Source: Oligoflexales bacterium
GTDB lineage: Bacteria; Bdellovibrionota_B; Oligoflexia; Oligoflexales; JALZUQ01
Length of the DNA: 64,000 bases
Direction of reading: 5' to 3'
Assembly: GCA_023301565.1 (NCBI GenBank)
Contig: JALZUO010000009.1
Coordinates: forward strand, 1-64,000
Below are positions 58,700 to 64,000 of the stretch, one piece after another. The translations under genes and the position numbers were made by a program. Position 1 is the stretch's first letter, and every line of letters starts with the position of its first letter. The notes beneath the pieces are model-generated. The model searched no databases and had not been told where the DNA came from. It was given only the letters and a program-made list of their open reading frames with translations.

Positions 58700-60409
58700 A
58701 TGATTCAATTTCAAGTCATCAAAGACCATATTGTGATTGCCGGAGACACCTATCCGGTCAAAGACCAAATCAAAGAGATTGGTGGGCGTTTTGATTGGCA
58801 AGAAAAATACTGGAAGCTGCCGCACACAGAAGAGAACCTGCAAAAAGTCGAACAACTCTGCCGGCAAAGCCAAGGAGCTGATGCAAAAACCGGCTCTTCC
58901 GTAGAGCCCTCTACAGAAGGATCTATAGAACCACCTGAAGGGGTCTACTCAGAACAAACAGCCCCCCCATCTCAAAGCTTGGCTGCTAGCACGCATCAAG
59001 AAACCTCCAGTAGCCGCCCGGCGGGTCGAGACACCTATACGATCAGCCAGATTGCCGACCTAGTATCAAAAGCGGTCGAGCGTGCGATGCCTAACTACGT
59101 GTGGGTTACAGGTGAGATACAAAACCTATCGCGCAAGCCCAGCTCGCGTGGCACAGCTATCTATTTAAGCCTGGCAGAACCTAAAGAAAACTCTGCGCGT
59201 GGTGGATCTTATAGCCTGCAGGCTGCAGTATGGTCGGACCGCTACGCTGCCCTGCAAAAAAAACACGGGGCAGATGCTACTGCAGCTGTTTTCCAAGAAG
59301 GGCTTCAAGTACGCATGCGCTGCAAAGTTAGCATCTACAAAGACCGCGGCCAGGTGTCGCTGCAGATCAGTGATATTGACCCGGCCTTTACGCAGGGGGC
59401 TCTGGCACTTGCAAGGCAAAAGACCTTGGCTGAGCTTCGTAGGTTAGGGCTAGAAAAAAAACAACAGCGGCTTAGTTTTGACCCTTGGTCTAAGGCCATT
59501 GGACTTATCACCGCTGAAAAGTCTAGGGCTTATGGCGATTTTATTGACCAGTATTTTAGCGGTGGCGGGCTGCACTCTGTGCTCTTCTACCCAGCTTCGT
59601 CGCAAGGAGAAGCAACGCAAAAATCGGTGATAGCAGGCATTCAAGCACTTAGCCAAAAAGGCGTAAAAGCTATTGTTGTGACCCGCGGCGGAGGGAGCGC
59701 GGCCGACCTTCGCTGGTTTGATGACTTGCAGCTGTGCAAAGCAATTTGCAATGCCTCTGTTCCGGTTTTTGCGGCGATCGGACACCATGACGATGTATGT
59801 GTCGCCGAAGAAGTTTGCTTTATGCGCATGAAAACCCCTACGGCAGCAGCTGCGTATTTTGTGCAAAAAACAGACCAGTTAAAAACAAAGGTAGAGCAGC
59901 AAGAAAAGGATTTAAAAAGTGCGGCTAAAAAAACCTTAGATATGTACAAACAAAAACTCGAGGGTCAAAAATCGTTTTTTGCAAAGTACAGCGTCTCGGT
60001 ACTTGCTCTAATCCAGCAGCGCCTCCAGCAAATGCGCGAGAATATAATCGTCTTTTCGAGGCGTACGCTTGACCGGCACACGCAGAACCTACGACAAACT
60101 CGCATGCACATGGCAAAACTAGGCCTGCAATCTCTTCAGAAAAAAAACATGCAGCTTCAGAAAATGCGCACAACCCTAGCCGAAGTAGACCCTGCCCCAT
60201 GGCTGCAAAAGGGTTGGGCTCTTTTGTCTGTCCACCCAAAAAGCGCAAGCTCTGATACGGGGACTTTAAACAAGTTGGGCCACCCTCCTGACATCGCTAA
60301 AATAAAAACAGGAGACCGGTTGCGGGCTCATATAGCTGGTGGAACTCTTGGGCTAACTGTCGATGAGGTTTCGACACACTCGATACAAGAGAAAGGACAA
60401 AAAAAATGA
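58700..60409 (+). CDS. xseA: Exodeoxyribonuclease VII large subunit with extra N-terminal module
   Basis: OB/exonuclease region: YTISQIADLVSKAVERAMPNYVWVTGEIQNLSR, VKAIVVTRGGGSAADLRWFDDLQLCKAICNASVPVFAAIGHHDDVCVAEEVCFMRMKTPTAAAAYF; N-term ~50 aa YPVKDQIKEIGGRFDWQEKYWKLP + linker. Confidence 0.94.
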   Translation: MIQFQVIKDHIVIAGDTYPVKDQIKEIGGRFDWQEKYWKLPHTEENLQKVEQLCRQSQGADAKTGSSVEPSTEGSIEPPEGVYSEQTAPPSQSLAASTHQETSSSRPAGRDTYTISQIADLVSKAVERAMPNYVWVTGEIQNLSRKPSSRGTAIYLSLAEPKENSARGGSYSLQAAVWSDRYAALQKKHGADATAAVFQEGLQVRMRCKVSIYKDRGQVSLQISDIDPAFTQGALALARQKTLAELRRLGLEKKQQRLSFDPWSKAIGLITAEKSRAYGDFIDQYFSGGGLHSVLFYPASSQGEATQKSVIAGIQALSQKGVKAIVVTRGGGSAADLRWFDDLQLCKAICNASVPVFAAIGHHDDVCVAEEVCFMRMKTPTAAAAYFVQKTDQLKTKVEQQEKDLKSAAKKTLDMYKQKLEGQKSFFAKYSVSVLALIQQRLQQMRENIIVFSRRTLDRHTQNLRQTRMHMAKLGLQSLQKKNMQLQKMRTTLAEVDPAPWLQKGWALLSVHPKSASSDTGTLNKLGHPPDIAKIKTGDRLRAHIAGGTLGLTVDEVSTHSIQEKGQKK

Positions 60410-60606
60410 CGAAAAAGCAAAAAAGCTACGCAGAGATGCTGGGCGAGGTGGATAAAATACTTGGCGAGCTACGCACAGGCGAGGTAGACGTCGATCTTTT
60501 AGTTGGAAAAGTCAACAATGCAAAAGAGATGTTAGATGCCATGCAAAAAAGGCTGGCTGATACTCAAAAAGAAATCGAAAAGCTCGATATAGATGTTCAG
60601 TCATAG
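60406..60606 (+). CDS. xseB: Exodeoxyribonuclease VII small subunit
   Basis: SYAEMLGEVDKILGELRTGEVDVDLLVGKVNNAKEMLDAMQKRLADTQKEIEKL; 4-bp overlap with xseA. Confidence 0.9.
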   Translation: MTKKQKSYAEMLGEVDKILGELRTGEVDVDLLVGKVNNAKEMLDAMQKRLADTQKEIEKLDIDVQS

Positions 60607-60613
60607 GCTCTGC

Positions 60614-62452
60614 TTAGAACGTCATCTTTGCTTCTACGGAAATCGCAAAATTATTCTGTAGGTTTCCTTGAACCGTTTCAAACCTGCTTTGATCCATCGG
60701 GTCTAAAGTGGTCCAAGTAGAGCGCACGTGCTCATAGCTGGTTTGAAAGGAAATGTTTGGTATTGGAATATAAGCGAGCTTACCGAGAATCCTTAAGGTT
60801 GTGCCGTTAGCTGTCACGCTGCCGTTTGCACCCATCTGGCTTGGCGTATAGCCTTCGATCGCTAAGTTGTAGTTTTGCTGACTTTCATAGACAAAGGTAC
60901 CGCTAAGATCAAGTGATTCAACCAATGTCCCTTTGACAGCCAGCTCAGCTCCCACAACACTTTCAGCCCCAAAGTCTGGACCTGAAACCGTAATCGTTTC
61001 TGGGTCTTCGCTAGACCTTTGGATGTATTTAGCTGCTAAATCCACACTTATAGACTCAAGTAAAAAACTAAGCTTCATATTTGCTGCTATCTCTGTGGCT
61101 GGCCCAGGCAAAGGCTCACCGGAAAACAAAGACCGGCCGATATAGTTCACATCTAAAAAGGCGTTAAACTTTTCCCAGGTTTTCGAAAGAGATGCCGTGG
61201 CGTTTTGCTCTACTCTAAAAGTGTGTTCGCTGCTGCCGAGTACGCTCATGCGCCTGTAAAGCGTTGTAAAGTCAACCGGTCCCGCGCCAATATTTAGCCC
61301 TGCCCCGTAAGAAAACCTCGTCTTCTCTAAAACAGTGTCACTAAAATCACTTGGAGGAGGATCGTTCCAATAGTTTTCATAGCTAAAAGGAAGCAGTAAG
61401 TAAAAACTTTTCGATATGGGGATACGAGCTTGTGGAGAAAACATTGTCCGCAACCGGCTAAAAGTGGACTCTTCTGAATCGGTGACATCTTCTGCAAGAT
61501 TGTTGGGGCTTCCTGGGTCAGCTACATTTGTAATGATGCTACCAGACTTATTTCTGTTGATGAATTGGATCTCAGATCTGCCGTCAAAACTTCCTTTGTA
61601 TATTTTGTTGATCAGGTACTCGTATCCAAACAAAGAAATCATCCCTGCATGAAAAAAAGTTTCCTTAGATTTTTCGACTTCAAAACCATGGATATCATTG
61701 GACTTAGAGACATACTCAAACGCAAGCCTGGGGCTAGACTGACGATAAAAGCCGCGAGCTTTAGGCTTCATGGTATAAACAACTTTTTTCTTCTTTTTAC
61801 TTTTCGTATATAGCTTCTTTGTGTGCTTCTTCGTATTTTTAACGGAATGGTTTTGGGCAGGCACGTATACAACCTGAAAATTTTGCTGCCTAGAGACAAT
61901 ACGGCTATCACGATTTTGCCTGATCTGCCTAGAAAGCTCTGTAAAAAGCCTTCTTCGAGCGTTTTTAAGTCCTGGGCTTGTTTGCTTTGCCTTCTGCAAG
62001 ACGCGAAGGGCTCTTTCAGGCCTTGAGAGCCTAGCAAGGCAAGCGGCTCTATACACTTGAGCGTCCTCAAACAAAATAGATCTCTTATTCACCCGCTTTA
62101 GGTGACCGATGGCGGCCTTACACTTGCCTACCTCGTAAAAAGCTAGACCTGCCTGATAAGACAACGGGCTGCTTCCAGCAAACGACCCTGCGCGCGCAAA
62201 AAAATCAGCAGCTTTTTTATACTCACCCTCATCAGCTAAGATCTTTCCCATAAGAATATTAGAAGGTTGATAGTCAGTATTTCTATCTAAAATTTTATTT
62301 AATATTTTTTTAGCAGACTTATTTTTATCAGCTTTATAGAGTTTTACAGCTAGCTTGTTAGCTCCACTTAAGGTTATTTTCTTTGCTAAAGCAGCCGTAC
62401 CGACGGAAAAGCAAAGTACAACTAAAAGTATTTTAAAGGCGGAAGTTTTCAT
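60614..62452 (-). CDS. Secreted TPR-containing protein with C-terminal beta-barrel-like domain
   Basis: N-terminal signal; TPR-like helices; long beta-rich region ending in SVEAKMTF (terminal aromatic). Confidence 0.65.
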   Translation of the reverse strand: MKTSAFKILLVVLCFSVGTAALAKKITLSGANKLAVKLYKADKNKSAKKILNKILDRNTDYQPSNILMGKILADEGEYKKAADFFARAGSFAGSSPLSYQAGLAFYEVGKCKAAIGHLKRVNKRSILFEDAQVYRAACLARLSRPERALRVLQKAKQTSPGLKNARRRLFTELSRQIRQNRDSRIVSRQQNFQVVYVPAQNHSVKNTKKHTKKLYTKSKKKKKVVYTMKPKARGFYRQSSPRLAFEYVSKSNDIHGFEVEKSKETFFHAGMISLFGYEYLINKIYKGSFDGRSEIQFINRNKSGSIITNVADPGSPNNLAEDVTDSEESTFSRLRTMFSPQARIPISKSFYLLLPFSYENYWNDPPPSDFSDTVLEKTRFSYGAGLNIGAGPVDFTTLYRRMSVLGSSEHTFRVEQNATASLSKTWEKFNAFLDVNYIGRSLFSGEPLPGPATEIAANMKLSFLLESISVDLAAKYIQRSSEDPETITVSGPDFGAESVVGAELAVKGTLVESLDLSGTFVYESQQNYNLAIEGYTPSQMGANGSVTANGTTLRILGKLAYIPIPNISFQTSYEHVRSTWTTLDPMDQSRFETVQGNLQNNFAISVEAKMTF

Positions 62453-63677
62453 CTAACGCCTCTGCTGCTTCGATTGCCTTGGGCAAAGATGAGCCTGTTT
62501 TAAGTTCATTGAGTAATCTAAGTTCTGGTTGATACACGTGTGGCAAAGAAGTTATTTTTTGCATCTGGTTAAAGAAATGGTCATATTTCTGAACAAACTG
62601 ACCTTGCATTGCACCTATCCATGCTAAGCGCATATCTGCCCGCCACTTTAGGTACTCAAGCTTATCTCCTTCAAACCCAGAGGTACTACAAGAAACCAAG
62701 GTAGACTTACTGTTTGCACTTTCGATGCAAGAAAGCACCCCAAAAAAGCTGTGAACTTTTTCGTCGGACTTGTACCTTGATGGGCTCACCTTAAAAAACG
62801 AGCTATCAATAATCTGAAGCATTTTATTTACCCGCAACAAAACCTGATTTTGTAAAGTGCTAGGCGGCAAACTCTCTAAAGCTTGTTTCACCCGAACCAG
62901 GCAGGCTTCGTATCTGTTTTGTGGCTTACCCCACCCCTGTTCTTTGCGTCTCTTTACCCATTGTGGGTCCCACAAAAGAAGTTTCGCAATACTGGAATCG
63001 CGAGAAAAGGGCTGCTCAAACATATCCCCAACACCCTCGGAACGAATTTGCTGGCGAATATCTTCTCGCCTGCACTTTCCAAGCGAGGGCAATGGCGTTG
63101 GCTCAGGTAGTATTGTTTTGTACCTATTTTCCAAAGCCTGGCTGGCAAAAGCGGCGGATCGAATAATCGGCAGCCATAGGTTTTGCCTTCTTACAAGCTG
63201 ATCGACTTCCAAGTCTTTCCAGGAATCGAGCTCTTTATCAATATCATGCACGAGAGATTTAAATCGATTGATATTGTATTTTTTTACTGCAGCATTATAA
63301 GGATCCTGGTTAGGCAAAGCATTACCATCAAAAACACTTTTGTAGTTCCAAAGAAAGATAGCCGCACAAACTAAAAACAAAGCGGCTAAAACAGGAAGTG
63401 CTAGAGACTTCCACGAAGTTTTTTTAGCTAAAACTGTCGGCGTTCCAGAGTGAATGCTCATATTCCAGCTTTTACTTCTAGAGTCCATAAACTTATGGAT
63501 ATGAGGGTAATATTTTTGGAGCCGGCCCGTATCACCAAGCCTTACCCATTTTCCGCAAGAGCCAGCAATTTCATCATTAAGATCGACATCTTCACCAACT
63601 AAATACGCGCGTAGCTTGACCTCATTGAGAGGGCCTATTAAGTAAGTCAGGTTTTTTCGGACTAGATGGTACTTCAT
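62433..63677 (-). CDS. Hypothetical membrane protein with N-terminal GYF_2-like/small domain and one TM
   Basis: MKYHLVRKNLTYLIGPLNEVKLRAYLVGEDVDLNDEIAGSCGKWVRLGD; TM LALPVLAALFLVCAAIFLW. Confidence 0.6.
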   Translation of the reverse strand: MKYHLVRKNLTYLIGPLNEVKLRAYLVGEDVDLNDEIAGSCGKWVRLGDTGRLQKYYPHIHKFMDSRSKSWNMSIHSGTPTVLAKKTSWKSLALPVLAALFLVCAAIFLWNYKSVFDGNALPNQDPYNAAVKKYNINRFKSLVHDIDKELDSWKDLEVDQLVRRQNLWLPIIRSAAFASQALENRYKTILPEPTPLPSLGKCRREDIRQQIRSEGVGDMFEQPFSRDSSIAKLLLWDPQWVKRRKEQGWGKPQNRYEACLVRVKQALESLPPSTLQNQVLLRVNKMLQIIDSSFFKVSPSRYKSDEKVHSFFGVLSCIESANSKSTLVSCSTSGFEGDKLEYLKWRADMRLAWIGAMQGQFVQKYDHFFNQMQKITSLPHVYQPELRLLNELKTGSSLPKAIEAAEALDENFRL

Positions 63678-63683
63678 ATCTTC

Positions 63684-64000
63684 CTATACTACCTGGGAGA
63701 GCATTACGGTAATATTATCATCTCCACCCATTCGGTTTGCTTCTTTGATAAGAATCTCCGGAAGCTTTTCCAGCTCGCCTTCATGTTTTCGCATAAGGTC
63801 TAAAATTCGTTTGTCTGTGACCATGCCCGAAAGCCCGTCCGAGCAGGTAAGAAAAATGAACTTTTCACGCAAACGAATTTCAATGACATCTACATCTAGG
63901 TTTTGAAAAAGACCTATCGCGCGTACCAGTGCATCCTTTTTGGGGTTTCTATTTAGTACAGCCTGACTTAGCCAGCCACGCTTAGAAAACTCTTCGACAC
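63684..64000 (-). CDS. PP2C-family protein phosphatase, C-terminal part (continues beyond window)
   Basis: Minus-strand translation EEFSKRGWLSQAVLNRNPKKDALVRAIGLFQNLDVDVIEIRLREKFIFLTCSDGLSGMVTDKRILDLM...GGDDNITVMLSQVV. Confidence 0.9.
   Translation of the reverse strand, partial: VEEFSKRGWLSQAVLNRNPKKDALVRAIGLFQNLDVDVIEIRLREKFIFLTCSDGLSGMVTDKRILDLMRKHEGELEKLPEILIKEANRMGGDDNITVMLSQVV

Noticed and set aside
1-64000. CRISPR arrays, IS elements, prophage, toxin-antitoxin or restriction systems
   Set aside because: No direct-repeat/spacer pattern, transposase, integrase, phage structural or methylase motifs were recognised in the ORF track or sequence.

Overview
A roughly 64 kb, gene-dense stretch of a bacterial chromosome. 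The many short SPI/SPII secreted proteins, Lys-rich histone-like proteins, plant-type GshA and ~115 kDa-class NAD-GDH suggest a Bdellovibrionota/Oligoflexia-like organism, but that assignment is inference only. I support about 50 CDSs, two of which run off the window ends, plus tRNA-Arg(TCG), tRNA-Gly(GCC) and several intrinsic terminators. Recognisable housekeeping genes include rmuC, a Leu/Glu-type dehydrogenase, mnmG, methylmalonyl-CoA epimerase, serA, a UbiB/AarF kinase, pabB, hbd/crt-like genes, mutY, arfB, thyA/folA, pta, gshA, NAD-GDH, exbB/exbD and xseA/xseB. I saw no CRISPR array, prophage, transposase or recognised defence system. The best leads are: (i) two divergent patatin-like paralogs, each in a tight operon with acyl-lipid enzymes (a DUF5522-thioesterase fusion; a PlsC-GST-VOC set); (ii) an XseA with an unusual extra N-terminal module; (iii) a secreted gene split at an A6 run; (iv) two Lys-rich histone-like proteins, one fused to an HU/IHF domain; (v) a trypsin-like lipoprotein with a helical insertion; (vi) a perfect 12-bp inverted repeat inside mutY; and (vii) a structured long leader with a DnaA-box-like palindrome upstream of an EAL gene.
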